Below are positions 34,935 through 42,802 of a DNA stretch of 64,000 nucleotides, one piece after another; within the stretch, counting starts at the first letter, position 1; each line of letters starts with the position of its first letter. This DNA comes from Phenylobacterium sp. (GTDB lineage Bacteria > Pseudomonadota > Alphaproteobacteria > Caulobacterales > Caulobacteraceae). The position numbers were made by a program, and so were the translations under genes. The notes beneath the pieces are model-generated. The model did no database searches and had not been told where the DNA came from. It saw nothing but the letters and a program-made list of their open reading frames with translations. The stretch spans positions 434,001 through 498,000 of the forward strand of contig NZ_SSMX01000026.1 in NCBI RefSeq assembly GCF_004799515.1, in the 5' to 3' direction.

Positions 34935-36989
34935 ATGTCACCAAGCGATGCCCCAGACTTCTTAACTCTTGCCGAGGCCGCCGAGTATGTCGGCGTCTCG
35001 AAGGACACCCTTCGAAGGTGGGATGCCTCCGACAAGCTCAAGCCGGTGCGTCGCCCCGGAAGCGGCTATCGCTTCTATCGCCGGCCTGATCTTGAGCCAT
35101 ATCGGCTCGAGTATCGGCGCGCCGAACAGGCCGCCGACGTGCCAGACCATATGTTTCAGACCCTGACTGCGGACATTGAGGCGAACCCCAAGATCCGCGA
35201 GCCGCAGCAGGGTGCCCACCGGGCAGTGCGCACTCACTTCGAAGCTTCGAACGAGCCGGTGATCCTGCAGATTCCCGTCGGATGCGGAAAGACTGGCGTG
35301 ATTGCGACATTGCCCTTCGGCGTCGCCAAAGGGCGCGCGCTCGTCATCACACCCAATTTGACAATCCGGTCGGGCGTCGCGGAGTCGCTCGACATCAGCA
35401 ACCCTAAAAATTTCTGGCGGCGGACAGGCGCTCTCCACGATTTTTCGGCAGGACCATTTCGCGCTGTTTTGGATGGCGTCGATGCCAATCTCCACGACTG
35501 CAATGCGAGCCAGTTCGTCGTCACCAACATCCACCAATTGGCTAGCTCTGCCGATCGCTGGCTCCCGCAGTTTCCGCCCAACTATTTCGACATAATCATG
35601 ATCGACGAAGGCCACCACAACGTGGCCCCGAGCTGGGCAAAGGTCTTCGATCGCTTTCCGAATGCCAAGGTCGTCAGTCTGACGGCGACGCCGTTCCGCG
35701 GAGACGGATCGCGGCCGGTCGGGAAGGTTATCTATCGCTACCCGTTCACCAGGGCGATGGTGAAGGGGTACATCAAGCAGATTCACTCGCGGAACGTCGC
35801 GCCGTCTGAGCTGTCCTTCAGCTACCGTGACGATACGAAAAGGCACACACTGGAAGAGGTGTTAGCCTTGCGCGAACACGCCTGGTTCCGGCGGGGCGTC
35901 GCGTTGGCGCCGGAGTGCAATCGTCACATCGTCGATGCCAGCATCAAGTATCTTCAGGAGCTACGAGAGCGCAGCGGTTTCCGTCACCAGATCATCGCCG
36001 TTGCCTGTTCCGTCGACCATGCCCGTCAGGTGCGCGGCCTGTACGAAGAGCGAGGCCTGAAGGCGGCCGAAATCTATGGTGAGATGGATCGGGACCGGCA
36101 GGACGCCATTCTTGCCGACCTTCGCAGCGGCAAGCTTGATTGCATTGTCCAGGTGCAGATGCTCGGCGAAGGCTTCGATCATCCGCCCCTGAGCGTCGCG
36201 GCCATCTTCCGGCCGTTCGCAAGCTTGTCGCCCTACATCCAGTTCGTCGGACGCGTGATGCGCGTCGTCCATGAGGCGAAGCCGGACCACCCGGACAATC
36301 ACGCCTTCGTAGTCTCGCATGTGGGCTTGAACACCGACGCCCATTGGGACGATTTTCGCGAACTCGATTTCGATGACCAGGCGATGGTCAAGAAGTGGCT
36401 AGAAGCCGGCGACGAGAATGGCGATGGCGACGGATCAGGAGAGCCCCGTCGCTTCGACATTGGCATGTTGGTCGATAACGAGATTGTCGGCTCGTTCATC
36501 AATCGGTCGTTCCTTGACCCGGAAGACGATCGCGTCCTGGAAGAGATGCTGGACCACGAGATTGGAGCGGGGCTACGCCTGCGCGACGTCATCGCAAAAG
36601 ACAAGCTCAGGGAGACGTTGCGCCGAAAGCAGCGGGAGCTGTCTCAGGTCAGCAGCTCCGGCGACCTTCCGGTGCAGCCGCAGGCGCGGCGAGTTGGCGC
36701 GCGCAAGAGGCTCTCCGAACGCACAGGCTCCGTCGTCGCCCGTATTCTCAAGGATCTGAAGCTCTCGCCCGCCGGCCGCGAGGTCGGCCAGCGAGACAAG
36801 ACCGTCGCGGGGCGTGACAACCGAGCCGCCGTTACATCGCTGCTGAACAACGCGATCAACGAACATCTCGGGATTAAGTCCGGGAGCCGCCAGGCGCCCG
36901 ACGCAGGCGACAACGAGGACGCACTGGCTGCGCTCGATATGCTGGGAGACAACGTGCGTGACTCCCTAAGGGAGAAGAACAATGGCTAA
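34935..36989 (+). CDS. SF2 DEAD/DEAH-type helicase with N-terminal MerR-like HTH
   Basis: 684-residue ATPase. Residues 1 to about 55 are a MerR/excisionase-type DNA-binding domain (FLTLAEAAEYVGVSKDTLRRWDASDKL). The helicase core follows: Walker A VGCGKTG (about residue 115), motif II DEGHHN, motif III-like SLTATPFRGD, and in RecA2 QVQMLGEGFDHPPLS and motif VI FVGRVMR. The C-terminal 170 residues are charged and unassigned. This is a type III restriction/UvrB-like SF2 layout without a nuclease domain. It overlaps the next small gene by 8 bp. A role in defence or element maintenance is likely but unproven. Confidence 0.85.
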   Translation: MSPSDAPDFLTLAEAAEYVGVSKDTLRRWDASDKLKPVRRPGSGYRFYRRPDLEPYRLEYRRAEQAADVPDHMFQTLTADIEANPKIREPQQGAHRAVRTHFEASNEPVILQIPVGCGKTGVIATLPFGVAKGRALVITPNLTIRSGVAESLDISNPKNFWRRTGALHDFSAGPFRAVLDGVDANLHDCNASQFVVTNIHQLASSADRWLPQFPPNYFDIIMIDEGHHNVAPSWAKVFDRFPNAKVVSLTATPFRGDGSRPVGKVIYRYPFTRAMVKGYIKQIHSRNVAPSELSFSYRDDTKRHTLEEVLALREHAWFRRGVALAPECNRHIVDASIKYLQELRERSGFRHQIIAVACSVDHARQVRGLYEERGLKAAEIYGEMDRDRQDAILADLRSGKLDCIVQVQMLGEGFDHPPLSVAAIFRPFASLSPYIQFVGRVMRVVHEAKPDHPDNHAFVVSHVGLNTDAHWDDFRELDFDDQAMVKKWLEAGDENGDGDGSGEPRRFDIGMLVDNEIVGSFINRSFLDPEDDRVLEEMLDHEIGAGLRLRDVIAKDKLRETLRRKQRELSQVSSSGDLPVQPQARRVGARKRLSERTGSVVARILKDLKLSPAGREVGQRDKTVAGRDNRAAVTSLLNNAINEHLGIKSGSRQAPDAGDNEDALAALDMLGDNVRDSLREKNNG

Positions 36990-37224
36990 AGTCAGGGACA
37001 TTCTGATCGACGTGAAGATCGAGCAGGCACAGCGCCAGCGTAAGTGTCGAAGGAATGGCTCTCACGTCATCGCGAAGGGTGAGTGGTGTCTCGTTGTTCG
37101 GACGAACGCCACGAATGATGACTACAGCTATAGCCGAGACGCCGCGAAGCCCATGCTCGATGCGGCTTGGGCAAAGCTAAAGGCCATTTACGAAGGGCTG
37201 GGAATGTCACCGCCTGCGAGCTGA
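36982..37224 (+). CDS. Small protein coupled to the helicase, unknown function
   Basis: 80-residue protein (MAKVRDILIDVKIEQAQRQ). The centre KCRRNGSHVIAKGEWCLVVRT, with two cysteines and a KGE turn, resembles short treble-clef-like or PARP-type finger fragments, but with only two cysteines and one histidine this is weak. The start lies inside the last codons of the helicase gene, so the two products are made together and may form a complex. No family recognised. Confidence 0.6.
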   Translation: MAKVRDILIDVKIEQAQRQRKCRRNGSHVIAKGEWCLVVRTNATNDDYSYSRDAAKPMLDAAWAKLKAIYEGLGMSPPAS

Positions 37225-37248
37225 AGCGCGGGGGAATGGGCGAGGGCC

Positions 37249-37701
37249 CTAAGCACGAGTTCGAGAAGCCTCGACTTCCGCCGTGATAGCCGTGACGCTC
37301 ACGAAATCACTCCCGATCTGCGTCTGGAGCCTGCAGTCGCATTCCTTGCCTTGGCTTAGTCTGCGAGCACGCTTTGAAGCGCCTCCGGACAGCGCGACCT
37401 TGTCGGCAACCACGTCGACGAGCAGGTCATGCCAGGCGACCACCCCGGTGATTCCGGTGCCGATTGACTTGGCAACGGCTTCCTTCGCCGCGAACAGTGA
37501 TGAGAACGCAATGGCGGAGTCATTCTGCTCGCACGCCCAGAGCTGTTCCGTCGCTGAGAACAGCCGGTTCAGGAAAGGTTGGCCAGTGCGCTCGATGGCC
37601 TCCCTCATCCGGTCAACGACTACGACGTCCGTGCCCACGCCGATGATCTTCGCTCCAGGCGGAAACAAAAATCGGACACTGGATGTTTGATTTTCGGACA
37701 T
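37249..37701 (-). CDS. AcpS-type 4'-phosphopantetheinyl transferase (holo-ACP synthase)
   Basis: 150-residue enzyme that transfers 4'-phosphopantetheine from CoA to a carrier-protein serine. Seen: IIGVGTDVVVVDRM with the metal-binding aspartate, NRLFSATEQLWACEQ, and the catalytic block SSLFAAKEAVAKSIGTGITG. The C-terminal part (SVTAITAEV) matches the last strand. It is divergent from the carrier-protein gene at 37738 across a 36-bp gap and is extra to the housekeeping AcpS that any bacterium needs, so it is probably dedicated to that carrier. Confidence 0.85.
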   Translation of the reverse strand: MSENQTSSVRFLFPPGAKIIGVGTDVVVVDRMREAIERTGQPFLNRLFSATEQLWACEQNDSAIAFSSLFAAKEAVAKSIGTGITGVVAWHDLLVDVVADKVALSGGASKRARRLSQGKECDCRLQTQIGSDFVSVTAITAEVEASRTRA

Positions 37702-37715
37702 GACGATGGTATATG
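37687..37715 (+). promoter_or_regulatory. Promoter of the ACP-MazG operon
   Basis: TTGATT (37687-37692), 17-bp spacer, TATATG (37710-37715). It overlaps the 5' end of the divergent acpS-like gene. The carrier-protein ATG is 22 bp after the -10, with AAGGGAG as ribosome site. The Xre protein of the operon is the natural local regulator. Confidence 0.55.
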
Positions 37716-37737
37716 CACCGGCAGAAGGGAGCTGTCG

Positions 37738-38082
37738 ATGGCAAACCTCGAAGCGACGCCGGCAACATCGAGTCCGAACTTTCCCGCTGCGGAACTCGCG
37801 TCAATCCTGCGAGAACATCTCATCAAAGTGGTCCGCGCGCGGTTCCGGCGTAAGGGCCTGCCGCTCCCCACATCGGACGACGAAGTCGTTGTGATGGTCG
37901 TCGAGCTCGACTCGATGACCGTGGTCGAACTGCTTTCAAACCTCGACGATCTTGTGCCGTTCAAGGTCACGGAGAGTGTCGTCAAGGCTGGCGGCTACGA
38001 CACCATCTCCGCCGCGGTGGAGCACGTGGTAGGTCGTCTCGCCGCCAAATGGGCGAAGCATCACTCGGGAGTAACAGTATGA
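37738..38082 (+). CDS. Acyl-carrier-protein-like protein
   Basis: 114-residue carrier protein. The C-terminal 75 residues fit an ACP four-helix fold: VVELDSMTVVELLSNLDDL holds the DSM motif whose serine takes phosphopantetheine, and FKVTESVVKAGGYDTISAAVEHVV matches the helix III/IV region. The N-terminal 45 residues are an extra segment. A dedicated AcpS is encoded divergently. ACP outside fatty-acid or polyketide loci, at the head of an Xre/ImmA/protease operon, is very unusual. The ATG overlaps nothing; its stop overlaps the Xre start by 4 bp. Confidence 0.8.
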   Translation: MANLEATPATSSPNFPAAELASILREHLIKVVRARFRRKGLPLPTSDDEVVVMVVELDSMTVVELLSNLDDLVPFKVTESVVKAGGYDTISAAVEHVVGRLAAKWAKHHSGVTV

Positions 38083-38447
38083 CGAGCGACATCCGGGACG
38101 ACGAAGCGGAGCGCCGTCAGCTCGGTGAAAAGCTACGGGCCGCCAGGGAATACGTTGGTTATTCGCAGGACGAGGTCGCGGCCTTCCTGAAGCTGCCGCG
38201 AACGGCGGTAACGAACATCGAGAGCGGCGCGCGGAAAGTCGAGGCGCTGGAACTCAAACGCTTAGCTGAACTTTATCGGCAGCCGGTCGATCATTTTACG
38301 GGCGAAGAGGATTCGGCGGGCTCGGCTCTTCCAGCGGATGTCGCGCACCTGGCGCGCCAAGCCGCAAAGCTCTCCCTCAAGGATCGCGAGGAACTGGGCC
38401 GGTTTGCCGATTTTCTCAAGACTAGGGCTGCTGGCGGTCCAACATGA
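38079..38447 (+). CDS. Xre-family HTH regulator
   Basis: 122-residue DNA-binding protein. The HTH spans about residues 12-65 (LGEKLRAAREYVGYSQDEVAAFL, then LPRTAVTNIESGARKVEALELKRLAELY), followed by a helical tail (ADVAHLARQAAKLSLKDREELGRFADFL). It forms the usual Xre-ImmA/IrrE pair with the next gene: the protease would cleave the repressor on a signal. It overlaps both neighbours by 4 bp and likely controls the promoter at 37687-37715. Confidence 0.88.
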   Translation: MTSDIRDDEAERRQLGEKLRAAREYVGYSQDEVAAFLKLPRTAVTNIESGARKVEALELKRLAELYRQPVDHFTGEEDSAGSALPADVAHLARQAAKLSLKDREELGRFADFLKTRAAGGPT

Positions 38448-39463
38448 CGGAAGGTGCCAGCAACATCCGCCGGGCCGTGCTGGAAGCAACGCGCCTTCAT
38501 CGCGACCTTGCGATCCAGGCTCGCGTGATCCGCGGTGAAGGCCGGGTCGACGTTTACGACACGATAGCGCGCCTGGGTGTCCCGCTATTCTTCACGCACC
38601 TGGATGGCCTTCTCGGTGCCTACTACCGAAAACCTGCGGCCGGGATCCTCGTCACGACCGAGCGGCAGCAGAGCCTCCAGAGATTCACCGCGGCCCATGA
38701 GCTAGGCCACCACTACCTCGGCCATTCGCCGAGCCTAGATGATGAGGCTGGCGCCTTGCGGCGGCAGCCGTTCTTCGCAAAACGCGACGAGGATTTGCAG
38801 GAGGTTGAGGCGGAAACGTTTGCTGCTGCCTTCCTCCTGCCTCGCTGGCTGCTCGACTGGCATTGTGAACGGCAGAGCTGGACTGACCAGGACCTGCTTG
38901 ATCCGGTCAGAGTCTACCAGCTGTCGCTGCGGGTGGGCATGAGTTTCACCGCGACCGTATGGACCCTGTTTCGCTATGACGTCTTCGACCTCAGCGTCGC
39001 GCGCGCTATGGCTGACGTCGCTCCGAAAAAGATCAAACAGACGATCCTGAGAGGGTACGCCCCCACCAGCTATCGCGGTGACGTCTGGCTCTTGACTGAG
39101 CGAGACGCTGATCTCCGGGTCGAGGGTGGTCCTGAAGACTTGATCGTCGTGCGGCTCGAAGAGCAGAGCGGCGCTGGCTACATGTGGCGCGTCGAATCGA
39201 TCGATGGGCGGAGCCTCGCCGTCGTCTCCGATGGTCGGCAGGGCGATCCAACCGACGAAGTTGGCGGTCCAACGCTCCGACAGATCACCACTGAGGCACG
39301 ACGCCGTGGGCTTGGCGAACTCCGCCTTGCGGAAACCCGCCCATGGCAGCCAGCGCAACCTCGGCAAACCTTTGCGATCACGTATAACCTCGCGGGCGCA
39401 GAACGGCAGGGCTGGTACTCCCGTCAACGGCAGAGCCACTTCGAGAGCCTGAGGGCGGCCTGA
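38444..39463 (+). CDS. ImmA/IrrE metalloprotease fused to a chagasin-like cysteine-protease inhibitor domain
   Basis: 339 residues in two parts. The N-terminal part (about 1-215) is an ImmA/IrrE peptidase with zinc motif AAHELGHHYLGH and the second motif EVEAETFAAAFLLP. The C-terminal part (about 225-330) has the three loops of chagasin (I42) inhibitors: GAGYMWRVESI, the middle GGPTLRQITTEARRRGLGELRLAE and the RPWQP turn before the last strand (RQTFAITYNL). The next gene encodes a papain-like peptidase, the class chagasins block. The fusion therefore looks like a sensor protease carrying the inhibitor of its neighbour. The inhibitor assignment is by motif reading only. Confidence 0.8.
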   Translation: MTEGASNIRRAVLEATRLHRDLAIQARVIRGEGRVDVYDTIARLGVPLFFTHLDGLLGAYYRKPAAGILVTTERQQSLQRFTAAHELGHHYLGHSPSLDDEAGALRRQPFFAKRDEDLQEVEAETFAAAFLLPRWLLDWHCERQSWTDQDLLDPVRVYQLSLRVGMSFTATVWTLFRYDVFDLSVARAMADVAPKKIKQTILRGYAPTSYRGDVWLLTERDADLRVEGGPEDLIVVRLEEQSGAGYMWRVESIDGRSLAVVSDGRQGDPTDEVGGPTLRQITTEARRRGLGELRLAETRPWQPAQPRQTFAITYNLAGAERQGWYSRQRQSHFESLRAA

Positions 39464-40143
39464 TGCCGCTCGACATCGCCCAGGATCTCCGATCCCGGTT
39501 CGGCACCGCTCGCGACCAGGGCGAGCGACCGACCTGCATGGCATTCGCGGCGAGCGATGCGCACGCCGCGGCCCGTGGAGGGTGGGCCGAGCTTTCCTGC
39601 GAGTTCGCATTCTATCACGCGCAGCGACGCGCCGGACGGTCGCCTCGCCTTGGCGCAAGTCTTCGGTCAATGCTTGACGCGCTGAAGCTAGACGGCCAGC
39701 CGCTCGAGGGCGCGTGGCCCTATCTGGAAACGCTTCCGTCGGATCTCACGGGCTACGCACCGCCAAGCACCTGCGAAGTCTTCCGCCGCGACGGAGAGGC
39801 CCACGCTCATGAACTGACCGCCGTGATCGAAAACCTCGATCAAGGTGTGCCCTCCATGATCATCCTCGAACTGTCGGACGCCTTCTACACTCCCGACGCT
39901 CAAGGAGTCGTTCGCCCGCGAGCTGGCGATCCGCCGGACCCGCAGCGGCGTCACGCAGTGATAGCTGTCGGACATGGTCTGCTGGACGGAGTCCGCCTGG
40001 TTCTGATTCGGAACAGCTGGGGCACGTCCTGGGGCCTCAGCGGTCACGCCTGGCTAACCGAAGATTTCCTCACGCCGCGCATCATCCACGCAGCTCGCCT
40101 TACGGAGACAACCGATGTACCCAGATCGCATATCGCGGCCTAG
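39463..40143 (+). CDS. C1 (papain-like) cysteine peptidase
   Basis: 226-residue peptidase of the papain fold without propeptide or signal peptide, so cytoplasmic. The oxyanion Gln and catalytic Cys are in DQGERPTCMAFAASDAHA (papain QGxCGSCWAF region), the catalytic His in QRRHAVIAVGHGLL, and the Asn in LIRNSWGTSWGLSGHAWL. The triad is therefore complete. Absence of a prodomain leaves the chagasin-like domain in the preceding gene as a likely means of restraint. It overlaps ImmA by one base and the next gene by 29 bp. Confidence 0.85.
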   Translation: MPLDIAQDLRSRFGTARDQGERPTCMAFAASDAHAAARGGWAELSCEFAFYHAQRRAGRSPRLGASLRSMLDALKLDGQPLEGAWPYLETLPSDLTGYAPPSTCEVFRRDGEAHAHELTAVIENLDQGVPSMIILELSDAFYTPDAQGVVRPRAGDPPDPQRRHAVIAVGHGLLDGVRLVLIRNSWGTSWGLSGHAWLTEDFLTPRIIHAARLTETTDVPRSHIAA

Positions 40144-40900
40144 CTGCGCCACAGCGTGGCTTGCCGCGTCCCAAGTCGTCTACGCAATGCCCGACCACGA
40201 AGCCCACCATGTCGTGATCGATGTCGATGATCCGGTTCGACAGACATACACTGATCTAGCGATACTTCGCGAGATGGATGCGTTTCTGGCTGGCACAGAA
40301 CGCTTTCCTGTACGGACTGTCGCGAACACTATTTTCCCCCAATCGACATACGAGGATCACGGCGCGCCTGACTTCTTCGGTGTTTACCTGGAGCGCATAT
40401 TTCCACGCCTCAAGCGAACACCGAATGATTGGGGGCGCTACTTCGAACGGATCACGGCCTATCCGGGGCCGGAAGGGCCGATAAATCTTCTGCAGATTCT
40501 AGTCGCGAAAATGAGGCGACACATCGCGACTGGAAAGCCATTTCGCAACATCTACGAATTACCGATCTACAACCCCGTCAAGGATGCCGAGGGCTCTCCA
40601 CGGGGTGGCCAGTGCCTGAGCTTCCTCAGCTTCAAGCTGGATGCAGATCGGCGTGTCCTTCTCTCTGCAGTGTACCGAAATCACTATTACACGGAGAAGC
40701 TCCTCGGAAACCTCGTCGGCCTTGGCCGATTGATGCAGTTCGTGGCGGACGAGGCCGGTGCGGCCGGGGTCGGTCCGCTCACCATTCTGTCGACCCACGC
40801 AGAGGTGGATTCGGCCGGTGCCAGCGCTTCTGCCCTCCGAACGCTGTTCGAGAGATGCCAAAAAATCCTCAGCGAGGAGGATGCCCAGGTCGTGATCTAG
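40115..40900 (+). CDS. Thymidylate-synthase-like protein
   Basis: 261 residues. The C-terminal half carries a TS-fold reading: GGQCLSFLSFKLDADRRVLLSA with the catalytic-type cysteine, YRNHYYTEKLLGNLVGLGRL in place of the QRSxDxxLGxPFN segment, and VGPLTILSTHAEVD in place of the HIY region. The folate-binding end is poorly conserved, so it is not a housekeeping ThyA. Relatives act as dUMP or dCMP hydroxymethylases or as modified-base enzymes. The ATG at 40115 follows GGAG by seven bases and overlaps the peptidase gene; an ATG at 40188 is an alternative. Confidence 0.65.
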   Translation: MYPDRISRPSCATAWLAASQVVYAMPDHEAHHVVIDVDDPVRQTYTDLAILREMDAFLAGTERFPVRTVANTIFPQSTYEDHGAPDFFGVYLERIFPRLKRTPNDWGRYFERITAYPGPEGPINLLQILVAKMRRHIATGKPFRNIYELPIYNPVKDAEGSPRGGQCLSFLSFKLDADRRVLLSAVYRNHYYTEKLLGNLVGLGRLMQFVADEAGAAGVGPLTILSTHAEVDSAGASASALRTLFERCQKILSEEDAQVVI

Positions 40901-40972
40901 CTTCGAGCAGTTGGTCAAATCTTTGCCACGGCGGGAATCGACTACAGAGACTTGTGCTCTGGGGGGAAGTTC

Positions 40973-41968
40973 ATGTCGCCGACCGAGGTCTACGACACCT
41001 ATTGGCGCTTTGCCGCCGAACGACAGAGCATCTATGTCCGGAGGCTATTGGAGCCAGACGGGCCGTGGACCAAGGATCCAATCCTCGCCGCATACCGTTT
41101 CACCAACGCATATCGCGCGGCTGATCGAGTCAGTCAGTTTCTGATCGCCAACGTGCAATACGGAGAAAGTCGCTCCCAGGCGCCGGCGGAGGTGTTTTTC
41201 CGGACGCTCCTTTTTAAGTTCTTCAACAAGATCGAGACGTGGGAGTTGCTTGAGGATCAGCTAGGCCCCCTGAGTTGGCAGGCCGCGAATTTTGACGCTC
41301 TTTGTAGGGTCCTTGACGCTGCGTTCCGGCGCGGAATGCGTCTGTATTCTGCCGCCTACATTATGCCGGCCCCCGGATTTGGGCACGACCGCAAACATGC
41401 CAATCATCTGGCTCTGCTTTCGCAAATGATGGAAGATGGGCTTCCGGCCAGCATCGGCAAGGCGAAGTCACTTAGAAGCGTCTTTGAGATGCTGCTCGCC
41501 TACCCAGGTCTGGGACCCTTTCTGGCCTACCAATATGCAATCGACCTCAACTATTCTTCACTCCTCGGTTTCAGCGAAAATGACTTCGTGGTCGCGGGAC
41601 CTGGTGCGCTGGATGGGCTGGCGAAGTGTTTTGCAGACACGGGGGGGCGAACGCCTGAGGAGGTGATCGCTGAGATCGCTGATCGACAGGAAACAGAATT
41701 CCGGCGCCTGGACCTTAAGTTCGAAGGCCTTTTTGGCCGTCCGCTGCAGCTGATAGACTGCCAGAACCTGTTCTGCGAGATTTCGAAGTATGCGCGCGTC
41801 CGACACCCTGAGGTCGCCGGCATCTCGAATCGAAAGCGGATCAAGCAGGGTTTTCGGGCGCAAGCGCGGCGGATGCCTATTCCCCAGTTTCCTCCTCGCT
41901 GGGGCCTGATCCCGGCACTTCCAAAAGGTGACTTGGCTCCGGCATCGTTCCAGGGTCGCCTCTTGTAA
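40973..41968 (+). CDS. Predicted hmdU-DNA-kinase/aGPT-PPlase-like helical protein
   Basis: All-helical protein of 331 residues. The N-terminal block VYDTYWRFAAERQSIYVRR, then PWTKDPILAAYRFTNAYRAADR and VSQFLIANVQYG, then FFRTLLFKFFNKIETWELL, matches my memory of the helical domain of 5-hydroxymethyl-dU DNA kinases and the related glutamyl/putrescinyl-thymine pyrophosphorylase clades of phage base hypermodification systems. No P-loop kinase domain is present here. Pairing with a TS-like gene fits that theme. The ATG at 40973 has GGGGAAG upstream; a TTG at 40952 is in frame. Confidence 0.55.
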   Translation: MSPTEVYDTYWRFAAERQSIYVRRLLEPDGPWTKDPILAAYRFTNAYRAADRVSQFLIANVQYGESRSQAPAEVFFRTLLFKFFNKIETWELLEDQLGPLSWQAANFDALCRVLDAAFRRGMRLYSAAYIMPAPGFGHDRKHANHLALLSQMMEDGLPASIGKAKSLRSVFEMLLAYPGLGPFLAYQYAIDLNYSSLLGFSENDFVVAGPGALDGLAKCFADTGGRTPEEVIAEIADRQETEFRRLDLKFEGLFGRPLQLIDCQNLFCEISKYARVRHPEVAGISNRKRIKQGFRAQARRMPIPQFPPRWGLIPALPKGDLAPASFQGRLL

Positions 41969-42016
41969 TTGCCAAGCTTTCCCGCGCACGTTGTGGGATC
42001 GACCCGAGGGGCGCTC

Positions 42017-42802
42017 TTGGTTCAGAAAACGACATCAGAAACACTGCAGCCACCTGCCGTTGGCTTCTGGACAGGCCGAATGATTGAGGCTCGGCAGGTG
42101 GCCGCCGAAAAGGCGGGTAAGCCGATTTTCACGGGCTTCAAGCCTGAGCGCCTTGAGCGGGCTTCTTACAAGCTCACGGTCGGCGATGAGATTTTCATCT
42201 CACCGTCCTCAGACAAGGATCCGAAATCGCGGCAGCTGCTGAGCGAACGCGAAACGCGGGCAATTCCTCCGGGTCAGTTCGCGTTCCTGTGCACCGAAGA
42301 ACGGGTGAACATTCCGGATGACGCGATCGCATTTCTGAGCCTGCGGTCGAAGCCCACCAAATTTCGCGGCCTCGTCAACGTGTCGGGCTTTTATGTCGAG
42401 CCCCTCTACCAGGGCAATTTGGTCTTCGCCGTCTACAATGCGGGCCCAGCATCGATCCATGTCGCTCGTGGTGACGAATGGTTTGAGATCTTCTTCGCCA
42501 GTCTCGCGGGAAAAGTGTCTGAAGGCCGCGAAAAGCCTGGCTTCTCAGGCATTCCGACCGAGCTGATCACGCCGCTTTCGCACGAATTCCTTTCGCTGCC
42601 GGGCCTTGATTCGAAGATTGAGAAAGCGCGCGACGACCTTGAACATCGCATTCAGGGAATCGAGCGCGAACACGGCATTCTGCGGTGGTCCCTGGGGCTC
42701 ATCATCGCGGCGCTGATAGCTGTCGGTGTGAAGTCCTGCACGGCCAGCGACCCGCACGCCGCGGTGACTACGGGTCTGGCGCATAATTCGGAGGCGCAAT
42801 GA
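42017..42802 (+). CDS. dCTP deaminase/dUTPase-fold protein with C-terminal coiled coil and membrane helix
   Basis: The N-terminal 190 residues read as the trimeric dCTP deaminase/dUTPase fold: LERASYKLTVGDEIFISP, IPPGQFAFLCTEERVNIPD, AFLSLRSKPTKFRGLVNV with the conserved RS-K, GFYVEPLYQGNLVFAVYNAG and IHVARGDEWFEIFFASL. A coiled-coil segment (LDSKIEKARDDLEHRIQGIEREHG) leads to one transmembrane helix (GLIIAALIAVGVKS). A membrane-tethered member is unusual. The start is uncertain: TTG at 42017 has GAGGGG six bases upstream, and the frame is open to 41969. It overlaps the next gene by 4 bp. Confidence 0.7.
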   Translation: MVQKTTSETLQPPAVGFWTGRMIEARQVAAEKAGKPIFTGFKPERLERASYKLTVGDEIFISPSSDKDPKSRQLLSERETRAIPPGQFAFLCTEERVNIPDDAIAFLSLRSKPTKFRGLVNVSGFYVEPLYQGNLVFAVYNAGPASIHVARGDEWFEIFFASLAGKVSEGREKPGFSGIPTELITPLSHEFLSLPGLDSKIEKARDDLEHRIQGIEREHGILRWSLGLIIAALIAVGVKSCTASDPHAAVTTGLAHNSEAQ

